Shown: piece after piece, positions 34,797-46,311 of the stretch
Position numbering within the stretch: the first letter of the stretch is position 1
How the letters are laid out: every line of letters starts with the position of its first letter
From: Pelodera strongyloides
Lineage: Eukaryota > Nematoda > Chromadorea > Rhabditida > Rhabditidae
Length of the DNA stretch: 64,000 bases
Direction: 5' to 3'
Assembly: GCA_036852015.1 (NCBI GenBank)
Contig: JAANDG010000152.1
Span: 124,001 to 188,000, forward strand
Translations under genes and position numbers: made by a program
Notes under the pieces: generated by a model
What the model was told of the DNA's origin: nothing
Database searches by the model: none
What the model saw: only the letters and a program-made list of their open reading frames with translations

Positions 34797-37015
34797 ATGG
34801 CCGACAAAAACATTGAAGAAAATGATGGATATATTTCTGAAGAAGATGAGGATTACAAACCCGAGAACTCGCAATGTTTGTTGTTTATTTTGTAATTGAT
34901 CAGAAAAATGGGTATAAATTGAGTAAATCCGTTTTTCTTGAGTTCTATTTGTAGGGAGGGTATAAAACGCGGTCCGCGATCCTGCGGTGCGTTTTATACC
35001 CTCCCTATTTGTAGCTTGTTCTTCTCTACTTTTTTTTACGTATGAACCAGAAAATGGCCTAATTATGTACTTAAAAATGTGTGAATACCATTTTATTCAG
35101 AATTCAGACATACAATCATCACACATAGACTTAAGCATGTAGAATCCAGGATAACAAGCGCTTAACACGATAACACGATAACACGATAACAAACGCCTGA
35201 TAAGTTTTCGTAACATATATCCTCACAATCAAATGAACAGACAAGCTTTGTTTTTGTTAGGTATTAGGGTATATACCTAAGATTAATTATTGTATGTAGT
35301 TTGCTCAGTTTGCTCTTTATTGAATAGGATTTCAGCTTGCGGCGAGAGCGAAGAAGACGATCACAAATTTGTTGACGATGACGGTGAAGCGATAAGTACG
35401 AAAAAAACGCGCAAGAGTAAGAAATCTAAGCTGTCTGAAAGGTGAATCCCTTCTTCTATCTTTCCTCTGCACACTTCGTAGGTTGGAGTAACAGAGCCTT
35501 CATATCCGAAATCTCAGTGGGAATAAAGAAAACACCACATGGTCGTATTTTTACCATTGGTGTATGGTAAAGACTAGCAACACTGTAATAATAATAATAA
35601 TAGTAATTTTTTACATCACCAAGATGCGCACAGACACACAGAAACATATATAATTAAAAAATAAATGCAAGCTGACACTGATAGAGATTTCACCTTTTCT
35701 TTTTGTGGGCAAATTGGAACTCAAATACTCTATAGCTTTGATTACTGGTTTTATTTCAGGGCTGAAGTGCCTATCCCGCAGGAATCAAAAGACGATGACT
35801 ATTCGGACGACTTTCTCGACTCGATTCTGGGCGTTGTTTCCACGTCGTCGAGGTGCGACTAAGCCTAAGCCCTTTCTTCAACTTTGCTGAATTTTATTTT
35901 AATAGTTTGCATATACGTCGTTATTTTAGTCGTTTGCTTTTCAGTGTCCCGGTCCCTGTAGTGACTTCAACTGTTTTGCAACCGATTAAAACCTACACGA
36001 GCGCTGTTAACAAGATCACTCCCACTGCGGTGGCCGAATCGCCAGTAACAATCACTGAAATCTATGATTTCGCAGGAGAACAAGTGACGTAAGTTAATTA
36101 TTCTAATTGCATGGAGACCTTGATTTCTCCCATGGGAAATGAGAAACCTGAGACTCATTTGGTGACGGTTCCCTGGTTTTTGTGGGCCAACCCATTTTCT
36201 CGAAAACCGTCGCCAACTGGTCACTGACCAGTCATGAAATGGTTTTTTCGGTGAACATTTGGAAACCTGCCAATGACGGTTTTTCTGTGTCACCATTTAT
36301 GTATCATATATTATTTGCAGCGTGAACAAGGAGATTAGCCAAGAAGAACTGGCTAAGCGGGATGCCAAGAAACAGCCGGAGAAGCGACCTGTGGTCAAGT
36401 AGGTTAATTGTTCAAGAAACTAGGTTTGTTGAACCACCAAACTCGAGTGGTCGAGAACGAGAGTGTAGTGGTTGAGGCTTCATTACAAAACAATGGTTAA
36501 AATGGGAATCATTGAATACTCTCAATTTGGAAATGAACGTGCCCAATATAAAGCAGTTCAGGCGAACTGGTCTGGGAAATGCCTTGACTCTTTTATCGAA
36601 GAAGCCAAAGATGACGGTGTTGGACAAAACTTCGCTCGACTGGAATAGCTTCAAGGAGGAAAATCAGATCACGGTACGCCAACTCGTCTATGCAACGAAG
36701 AGAATAAGATTTGAAAGCACGTATCTGAATAGTCCCTAATAATGTGTAACTGCAATTTAGCATTTATCCATACATTGAGATCGCGATTTGCTATCGTATC
36801 CCCGAATTCTTCACATGAAAAGTTTATACTACAGTATGATAATTATACTGTTTGCATACAAATTTGTTATGAAGAACACAACGTGTTTGCAGGAAGAGCT
36901 ATCAACTCACAATAAAGGACGTGACGGTTACTTGAATAAAGTGGAATTCCTGCAAAGAACGGATCTCCGAGAATTTGAAAAGGAGAAGAATATTAGAGCC
37001 ACGCAAAGAAAGTAA
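34797..37015 (+). CDS. CFDP1: Craniofacial development protein 1 / BCNT (SWC5-like)
   Basis: Chromatin protein; the yeast homologue Swc5 is part of the SWR1 complex that deposits H2A.Z. Exons: 34797-34875, 35336-35441, 35760-35852, 35945-36088, 36321-36398, 36562-36673, 36893-37015; 244 residues, all phases fit. The N-terminus is acidic (EEDEDYKPEN; CGESEEDDHKFVDDDGE) followed by a basic patch (KKTRKSKKSK). The C-terminal BCNT-C domain (about residues 165-244) has KKPKMTVLDKTSLDWNSFKE and EELSTHNKGRDGYLNKVEFL, the family hallmark. Human CFDP1 is somewhat longer (299). TTTCAG ends two bases before the ATG, a likely spliced-leader acceptor. The stop lies only 96 bp from the RPS19 stop on the other strand, so the 3' UTRs may overlap. 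Nuclear location inferred. Confidence 0.9.
34945..35014. mobile_element. 50-bp palindromic insertion with 10-bp flanking duplication
   Basis: GGAGGGTATAAAACGC and its perfect complement GCGTTTTATACCCTCC surround an 18-bp loop (34955-35004). CTATTTGTAG stands directly on both sides. It lies in CFDP1 intron 1. A minimal MITE or a hairpin-mediated insertion; the duplication length would fit a hAT-like (8-10 bp) mechanism. Confidence 0.65.
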
Positions 37016-37111
37016 AAGCTGTGAATTGTGGTTGTTCTTATTCAATTCGTTATCAACAGTACACTAACTAACACAAGAAGAAGAAAACAATAACAATTTA
37101 TTTTATAACAA

Positions 37112-39224
37112 TTAGAACAGCTCTTCGGTATGGTTTGAAAGGACAGTCCTGGCAATACGATCCAAGTCCTTCTTTCCCTAAAAAAAGACAGTAAATAGAA
37201 ATAACTATATAACTCCTAAAGTATATGTGCGTTGTGCAGCAAATGGACTATTATGGTTGGTGTTATTTACAAACGCAACGCAATTAAAGATTATTCGAGC
37301 ATAAAAAAATACCAGAAGCAACATAGCACTAATAAAGAAACAGATTCAGGGCGCGTCCGGGATTGACTGAAAAGAAAGTTTATGCTTGCTGGTATCTCTC
37401 ACACCCGCAGCGTATTTCAGTTTTGAAAGACTTCCTTTCGTAGATGAACGACATTTTGGTGCAGTCCGGCCCTCCGGGGTCCAGTCAAAAAGGGGCGGGG
37501 CAATTTCGCCATTTTCCCGTCTTCAAGCGTAAATAAAGTTTTCAGACTTAAAACCAGGTGTAATCGATCTTCATAAATCGATTGCGAGTGCACATTTTTT
37601 TAATTTATTTTTTCTTTCTTTTCGCAATCCCGAACGCGGCCTACATGGTGAGTTACGGAATACAGCCATGCATTCAATTATCGTCTAGAAGTTATTCATA
37701 ACTCGCAATGAAACAAACAATGGAGTCGGCAAGGGAGGGGTGCTATTAAAGTTGGGGGGGGGCCAAAGTGGGCGGGGCCTCAAAAATTATTTTTTCGACC
37801 TTTTGAACATATGAAAATTGGGATAAACGACTACGGGCATTCCACTGCTCACATAATCTATGATGCATTGCGTAAGTTTTCACCATTTTAGTTTTACAAG
37901 GAGACTGTATTGTCAGTGCGGCGCTCTAATGCAGTCAGACATGTTAATTCCTTAGCCTTTAGCATTAGCAGCAACTGCGAATCCATCGTCTGGGGCCGTA
38001 TACAAGTATAAGGAAAGGCTTGTGGAGAATTTGTCCCACTATCTTTCTCTCACCACCCACTGGTAGGAGTGGTAGGCATGGAGCATGCTCCAAGCTTTCG
38101 TGCAAACGACCACTGATAGTACTGACCTACTGACCAATAGAAACGCTGACGACTGTTAGCTCCTGCTCAGCCTATCAATGTGAAAGTGCTTTCCAAATCC
38201 GAAAAAATAGCTAGGCCTAAGCTCCCCGTCGGTATCACAGAAATCCAAGTGTACCGGTACCGGCTGTTACAAAAATTTGACTGTTATCTTTAGCCATTAT
38301 CAATGTAACCTATGGTAGATAAATCCTCATGCTCAATGTTGTTGGAAAGAAACAGAAGAACTAGAATGAATTAGGTTCATTTGGGCTCGAAGAAAGGTCG
38401 AAAAAATAAATTTTGAGGCCCCGCCCACTTTGGCCCCCCCAACTTTAATAGCACCAAGGGAGGTAATAGTGTGTAAGTAGTAAAGGTGAGATCACACTAA
38501 GCGCTTTCAGAAAACAAAATATAATACTATACCTCTTCAGTGATGATACGTCCCTTTCCATTGGCGTTCAGCTTTGACCATCCAATGGCATCCAAGGTCT
38601 TCAGAGCGGCCTTGATGAATGCAGCTCCCTCAGCGACAAAGTGCTCGGGTGCGACTCCACGGTTTTTCTTGGTTCCGAAATCAACACGCAAGTGCTTCAC
38701 AGCTAAAAAAACGCATATCAATAGGGATAAAACCGCCGAATTACTAACATATGCAATAACATCGACGAAACGTACAATAGCGACTGGTACAAAAATACTG
38801 GTGACTAAGACGAATCCTTTCGGAAAACCATAGTTCACCAATAAAAGATGACCACAATTATGGGACCGTCATACGATCTCGCAGAAAAACAAATTACAGT
38901 TAACTAGGACGGTTCAAAAAAAATGGTGCATAAATTGCCAGCAAACTATGGGAATAAACATATTACGAGACCATTAATAAAACTAAAATATATTAGAAAC
39001 AACCTACTGAGCCAGTGGTAGTACATGCGGCGAGCGATTGCGGCAACACGGAGAATGTACCAATCGGGGTTGTTAGGTGCCCTCTGCTTAGCGCGTCCAA
39101 GCTTAACAACATCATGGTCGGGTGGGAGTTGAACCTTTCCACTCTTCTTAAGGAAGAGGGCAATCTGCTTCACCAGCTCAGTCTGGTCAACGTCTTTGAC
39201 GAATTTCCGGCGCTCGTCTGACAT
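37112..39224 (-). CDS. rps-19: Small ribosomal subunit protein eS19 (RPS19)
   Basis: Component of the 40S head, needed for 18S rRNA maturation. Exons: 39224-39008, 38702-38533, 37177-37112; phases fit, 150 residues (usual about 145). Visible family features: VKDVDQTELVKQIALFLKKS near the N-terminus, NNPDWYILRVAAIARRMYYH, FGTKKNRGVAPEHF, and the C-terminal GKKDLDRIAR. The donor of exon 1 was set at A|GTAGGT because only that keeps the frame. Intron 2 holds two transposon-like inserts. A splice acceptor (TTTCTAG) ends 10 bases before the ATG, so the mRNA is probably trans-spliced or has a 5' UTR intron. AATAAA lies about 9 bases past the stop. Confidence 0.93.
37349..37641. mobile_element. TIR element in rps-19 intron 2
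   Basis: Ends GGGCGCGTCCGGGATTGACT and the imperfect complement GCAATCCCGAACGCGGCC, both followed inward by GAAAAGAAAG / CTTTCTTTTC. Its outermost bases resemble those of the foldback element at 30254. Confidence 0.6.
37739..38455. mobile_element. hAT-like non-autonomous transposon in rps-19 intron 2
   Basis: 717 bp with terminal inverted repeats of about 65 bp starting GGTGCTATTAAAGTTGGGGG. An exact 8-bp duplication AAGGGAGG stands at 37731-37738 and 38456-38463, as for hAT elements. The ends contain a run of G and GGGCGGGGCC. No transposase is visible inside. Confidence 0.8.
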
Positions 39225-40869
39225 GGCGCTATACCTAGAAAGAGAAAAAAATGTATAATGGATACAAACAACAAAAATCCGAAGCATGCATGTAACCAAA
39301 GACACCTAAAAAAAATCAAACATGACTAAACAGTCCACCTACTATACACAAAAAAAAAATAGTCTACACCTTGTATAACTATCACAGATTGAAGAAACGC
39401 GAAAATTAATAAAATAAAAAATGGACAGAATAATGGCGTCGTTGTCAACTTTGATTGCATAATTCTGCACCAGGCAGGAATGGTGATAAAATACCCTAAA
39501 AGCTATTGAAACGCAACCAAACTCCCCAAAAATCACGTAAAAAAGACCAAAAAATTAGAAAGTACACTTCTTTGGACCGGCCAACGTCCCGGTCTACAGT
39601 AGATAGCCAACTGATGTGCATGTTCTATTGTTTTCCACTGCGTTGTGGAAAATTTCTTTCGCGCGAGCGGTTTTTCAGGTCGAGATTTTGTGCGCGCAAA
39701 GTGCATATTGTTGTTTGGAACGGGACGGAAGTTTTGTTGACGTTGGTTAGCTTCTTTTTGCGCAAATCGTTAATAGCCCTTTATCAGATAACACAATAAC
39801 TCGTAATAGATTGATTTTGCCTGTTCCTACGGAACAAGTCTTGTTTTTCCCAGCTTGCAAAGAAAAAAACAAGGGTTTTCCTAACTTGCAAAATAGAAGG
39901 AATCATGTTGTGTGGGTTTCGAGGGTCAGGACCGTTATGCGACCTTTAGTTTGTCATATTTTTTATCGTGCGTAAAAAAATTCAGTCAACCATGATCCCA
40001 GTTCCTGGGTGGCCCATTGGAAACGTCCGCTCTTCGCAGTCTGCCGTCCCGAGCGAGTTCAAATCCAACCACACACGCTCACTCAATGCCACCCAGGCGG
40101 CGAAATCGAGGCGACTCCCCCATTGCCTAGCCTGAAGAGTCCGAGGGATTTGTCCTTTCGATTTGTCGTCAAACACTCTGTATAACTCCACAAAACCTCA
40201 TTGGAAAGATCAAGGGTCGACCTTCTCTGAAAAAAAATCTCCCCTCCACGTATTCCCCCGCGGATTGAAGAAGCACGACGCTAGTAACTCTCCTCACTTG
40301 CTCCATGTTCTTAATTGATGTTGTATCTGATTGATTGTATGTGTGAATAAAGTAGTGATATAATATCAGATCAGGTGATCGTTTAGCTATGCTCTTTTTA
40401 TCTGAAGTCTCCACCTTTATCGTGTAGGCGAGTATGTGGATGTAGAATGATCACAAACAAGAGCCTTGGCTTGGCCTTGGGCGACCTGAGGCAATTGCGG
40501 CCTTGCAATGGAAATTCTTTTATATTTTGTTCAATTACTTGAAATTGTAATTACGTGTAATTACAATTTCCACCGGGGCATGTCAAGACCCTTGCTTTAA
40601 CTGCTCTCTATGCTTACTCTCGCCAATACGGTAAAGAGACAAAAAAAGAGCATACCTAAGCGAGCACTACTTGTGATTTGAAATTTGGATCTTATTTGAC
40701 CTTGCACGCTGCTAATTGCTTTTCTCCTGAAATTGTGTTTAAAGCGAGTCATGCAGTCGTGCTTTTCATCGTGATGTGCTTTTCTACATACTTACCTCAT
40801 TTTCCGGATTCCGCAGTAATGCAATAATTTAGGACGCTGTCGTTGCCGATGTTTTGAGATTCCAGAGCT
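39225..40869. other. Divergent intergenic region (rps-19 / 53BP1-like)
   Basis: No exon found. It should hold the promoters of both flanking genes. Around 39985-40160 there is a tRNA-like SINE candidate with box A-like GTGGCCCATTGGAAACG and box B-like GAGTTCAAATCC; its body shares the phrase CACTCAATGCCACC with the fragment near 29830. Confidence 0.5.
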
Positions 40870-43800
40870 ATGTCTGAAACAGGTAAACTTTTCTAGCTCA
40901 AATAATTATAACACTTACCGTACATACATGTGTGTCGTTATTATAACTCCGCCTATCTGGACTAGTTCTACATGTTGTACACCAAATGTTTAGAGCGCGC
41001 TTCTCCTGTTATGGAAGCAGCTAACGATATGCTCGGTTCGCCTCCCAACAGGTAGAGTTCCGTTCTGGTCTTATTTTCACGTTATAACATTTTGCTTAGT
41101 TTCCGGGCTGGATGGAAAAGAGCGTACGTGCGAATTGTCCCTGAACGGATTACTTTTGTAAACGATATTCGGGTTTAGAGATTCCATCCAAATAAGCTAT
41201 TTAAAATCCTATTTTGTTTAGTTCACCGATTTCCTCTTCATTATTGATGCGAAAAGGATTGTTTGGGAACAGCGCTTCTTTGCTGAAAGTACGTTTTTAA
41301 GCGTAATATTACTTTTGTAATGTGTACACTTATTGCTAAAAGGTGTTTGCTTTGTTGTTTCTTTATTGTTTACCAGCCGTTCGAACTTCTCCGACTGGAG
41401 GAATCGGCCTTCGGCCGATTGTATTTTAAAACCACGCGCGAGAACGTCTTATTTGAAAAGTATCGCGGATGCGGCGCGAAATTTGCATGCTAAAGCATTA
41501 CGAGCGCATTGTGTAGTGCTTGTTGGGAAGACGAAGCAAGCCGCCTTGGCCCAACAGGTAGAGCGTTAGACTCGAAAGTGGAAGGCCGTTGGTTCAAATC
41601 AGTCCAGCTCAAAAATTTTGTACGCTGTGTTTCAATGTCGAAAAAACTTTATGAACGCGTTTCGTTGTGGACGTAATCACAAATAAAATCACCCGGCCAC
41701 ATACTCTTCTCCTTTATATAATCTTATTTTAATTTGGTAGCGTTTAGCTTATGCGTACTGCCTCATTTTCAGGCTCCTTCAACAGATCCGTCCCCCTCCA
41801 TCCCTCAAGAAAACGACTCCCTGGCAGGAGAGGAAGGTTAGGGTTAGCGCTTATTAAAGCGAAATACCAGCCGTTTTTTGAAACGCGTGCGCATCTCAAA
41901 TATCTGCATTCTAATGCAGTTGTGCTAAGTGGGGTCGAATTGGGGTCTATTTTAATTATAATTTATGCTCATTTGCGTATGATGCATAAGAAAACGGAGG
42001 TACGCGATGCGTTTCAAAAACCGGCCGGTATTTCGCTTTAAAAAAGAAAGAAAGAAACTAAAAGTTTCGAAACAAATAGACAAATAGTCGTCTATGTATT
42101 CAATGTTTAGACATTCATTACCTGTGTTATTGTTATATTAGTAACCAGCCGTTCGAAGAGCCCTACGGGCTCTTCTCTGACTTTAGGAATCGGCCTTCGG
42201 CCGATTGTTTTTTTTGAAACCACGCCCGAAAACGTCTTATGTGAAAAGTAAGCGTGGACTAATCGTGGATGCGGTGGTGAAATTTGCATGCTAAGGCATT
42301 ACGAGCGCATTGTGTAGTGCTTGTTGGGCGGACGAAGCAAGCCGTCTTGGCGCAACAGGTAGAGCGTTAGACTCGAAAGTGGAAGGCCGCTGGTTCAAAT
42401 CCGTCTAGCTTCAAAAGTTTTCTACGCTGTGTTTTAATGTCGAAAAAACTTTATGAATGCGTTTCGTTGTGGACGTAATCACAAATAAATTCACCCGGCC
42501 ACAAACTCTTCTTCTTTATATTATTAGTAATAATCGTTCCTATTAATGGCTTACGAAAAGCAAATAGCACTGTTTTTTTGCGTGTTTCAAACTTAAGCAT
42601 ATGAGCGTTTTCGGAAAGGGTTCAAAGAAATTAAACACGTAACACTGCTTTACAGAAAGTCGCGACGTTGAACATACTAATGGACAAGATAATGCAAATG
42701 ACGAGGTTGGTTGGTCTGTTCATAATCAAATCGTGGTCAACCTGTTGCGTGGCAAACTGTCTATCATCCTTCAGTAGTTTCAAGCTTCGTAGTGGATAGA
42801 ACTGCTACGGCATAATGGGTGTACTGTTCCTTACACGTTTGATCCAATGATGCTACCTGCTCACGCTATTATTATTTATGTAATTAAGCTTATAACTTGT
42901 ATCTGTCGTCGTCTGTCGCAGCACCATATCATACTTTTACTCTTTCAGCTTCATTTTTTTATACATAGTTTCGTTTCCATTTTTTTAGCAAAATGAGGAA
43001 CCAATGGATACGTCAACGGAAGACCCAGCTACTGTCGATAACCAGGTATTGTTTTTTGTTTTCTGTATTAGTATACTTCTGTTTCTTGATTTTGTATTGT
43101 TGTTTGTTTTCCACGTTCACTTATATTTCTTTAGCAATAAAATATCTTTAGCAATTTAAATTTAAAGCAAAGTAGTTTTTTAAATTACTTAGTTGCGAAG
43201 TTGCGAGTTCTCTAGATGTACGCTTTAATAGTGTAAACCAAAGGTTCTCAGAAGTTGTCCGTCCCTCAACCGTCTCATCTTCATTAATTTGTACTTCATT
43301 ATTACCGTCTTCGTTATTTCATTATGAGCATAGTAACCGCCTTCATTAGTTTCTGTCCTTTAGGCTGAATCAGAAAAGTTTCCGATGCTTTCTGAGCATC
43401 TAGTTGAAGAGGCAACGCCAGAAGAGAGCGAACAAATTGATGCAACACAGGTTAGATTTGGACTTGTGCAGGTCGGCGATTTATTTTCTTTTTGTATGTG
43501 CGTTGTACTTGTGCCCCAGCCCCACACAGTTAGTTTAGTTGTGAGCCTTGGTTATATGATTTCATTTTTTATCGTATTTGATTAAGAATCGCCCGGCTCT
43601 ACTGTTCTTTATTCCTTTTATTAGTTTCCATTATTCGCCTTTTATCGTTTATCTATCTCTATCATATTTTATTAGGAATCGCCTGATTCTACTGCGAATG
43701 AGGTGAATGATGAGGAAGAGGAAAAAGAGGAATCTGAACCAATCGAGGATTCTGTGGCTCCTGTACTTTCCGAGGAGAATTCAGAAGCCAGGGAGGAGAG

Positions 43801-46228
43801 CGAAGAACCTACTAATGATGATGGAAATCAAGAAGTTGCGGAAACGGAAGATTCCCCCATTGCGGATCCGGATACGGATGAAAAACAATCTGAAGGGGAT
43901 GAGGATCAGGAAGAGAGTGAGAATCAAGAAGGAGGAGTGATAGAAGAAGAAGGTAGGTGGAGATATCCTTTCATTGTCAGTACCTTAGTAGTATGCTTGG
44001 GACTGAGCATTGAGCTTTATGCTGTTTTTATGTATGTAACCTTTATTTAAACGGGTTATATACTTGCAACGATATATGCCCTTTTATAAATACGTTGTGA
44101 ACTGTGAAGCCTAGTTCTGTAGTCTTTTAGTATTCATGTTCATATTGGTAATTGGTAGACAATAGGTTGGGTTCGTGATATTTACATTACATTTATACAT
44201 TTAAAAGTTCCTAGATCTTCCTTAAACGCAATGTGAACTTTGAACCAAGAAACTTTGTTTATTTAAGAAATCATATTAGGTCTGGATGTTGCTGAGGAAT
44301 CCGATGGTAAGGAGGAAATCCCTATTGAAGAAGAGGATAAGGATCTGGTAGAAGAAGAGTCAGAAATGAACGAAGAGAACAAGGAGACTGACGAGACTGA
44401 GACCGGCGAAGATGATGCTGAGGGAGGAGGAGAGACGGTACATTTATCGTGTTCTTCATAGATAAAAGGCAACATTAGGTATTTAACCTTGTGATTGTGA
44501 TATAATGCATTCAGTTTTTGATGATGTCGAGTAGTGTGGACTGTTTTGTAGATTGTTTTTTTGTGATGCTATTTCATTTCATTGAAATTGTTTAGCTCGC
44601 CCCCGAAAAGGAAAAGGAGGCTGAAGTCGCCGAAGTTGAGGCGGCATCAGAAGTAGCCGAGGAACAAGTTGCTGAGGAGATGGAAGAAGGTGAAGAGAAG
44701 AATGAGGACGAAGAAGGAGCAGAGCAGTTGGTTTTATATATTATTATATTTTCAATTTTCTTATTTTTTTTATTGACCACGATGATTGTTTCTTGTTTAT
44801 GTGAACAGATTGGAGATTGGCAATTGCTCATGATTGTATAGTTTGTAATTTATTTTCGTGAAATACAATTTTTACGAACTCTTTGACTTTATCTTATTAG
44901 AGTTATTTTCGTAGAGTTTCGGAGGGTGCGGATGAAAAGGACGAAACCGAGGATGCTGAACAAGTTGAGGAAGAGGAAGAAGAGGAGGTGCCCCAGACAC
45001 TAAGACGTTCTACTCGTGCCACTCCCAGCACTCCGAAGAACCAGACCGCCCCGACCTCGGGTATGTTTATGCATAATTTGATGTTAGTTCGGAGGTTGGT
45101 ACCGTAGATGAAAACATGAAAAGAAGGGAATGTGTCTTATATAGACGGGAAGATGAGTGACTTTGGGGGTTTTGGGTATATCCCCCGAATTTACCGCTCT
45201 TAATATTTGTCATTGTCGGTTAACATGGAGTGAATATCTCCATCAGTTCACAAACTGGATTATAATAAGACGCTTTTTTGTTTTATTATTTTTTATGTCT
45301 TTGTCTTACCATGACATATTGATATCGGGCACTTGTCTACTGTAAATGTTTTATATATATAAGGTAATAATGTAATTTAGCCGGTCGACGATCATCGCGC
45401 AAAGCTATTACACCAAAAGAAGACAAGGAGGAAAAGGTTGTTCTTGGAAAATTTGTAAATCAAGTGGTATTTACACTTAAATCTACCTGGTTCGTAACTT
45501 GTGTATTCTACGTATCTTTGATACATTACATGATATGGCTGTCTAGTGTGATTTACCCGCGGGAATCATTATGTGATGTGCCTATTGGCTAGTTTTTTTC
45601 TATGTTTTTACCTTCCTTAAATCTTGAATCGGAATTATTTGGACAACGTAGTGCCTCGCGACATCTATCGTATCTTTTAAAAACAGTAAGAAAAATCGTG
45701 TCTGTGGGATGTTGCGCCGTACCCGTTTCTCTGCTCGGAAAGTCTACTGTACTTGTACTACTCAATCAATGCACCATACTGTCGCCGAATTTACTGCGCG
45801 AGATTTACATTTTTAAAATCGATAATTCTAAATTCTGACACTTTTAGCCCACGGAAGATGTTGAAACTGCGACTCCGAGATCTAGAAGGAGCCTTGCAAA
45901 GGTGGGGCATTTTCGTTGCCCGTACACAGCTACGATCCTACAAATATAGAAAAGTCAAAAGCATTTGTTACCCGTACAGTAAACATAGATAAGAAAATAT
46001 TATTTTTATTTCATAATAGATTAATTTTAAAATGAAAATTTGACAAAAATCACAAATGCTATCTGATATGAAGTGTTTATTCAGGAGTAGATTTTATCTT
46101 TTATTTTAGGAAGCGGTTGCCAAAACCCCGTCTTCAGCCACTATTGCTGCCCGAGGTCGTCGATCTACGCAAAAGGTTAGCAAAAAAATTTGTTGGTATA
46201 CCGTGTACTCTTTCTTTACTTATTTCCA

Positions 46229-46311
<83 letters not shown>

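Noticed and set aside
37731..38463. Gene within rps-19 intron 2
   Set aside because: The stretch is a hAT-like element with TIRs and target duplication and no coding exon.
41540..41610. Functional tRNA gene
   Set aside because: Box A and box B are present but the anticodon and acceptor stems do not pair, and the same sequence recurs within a longer repeat.
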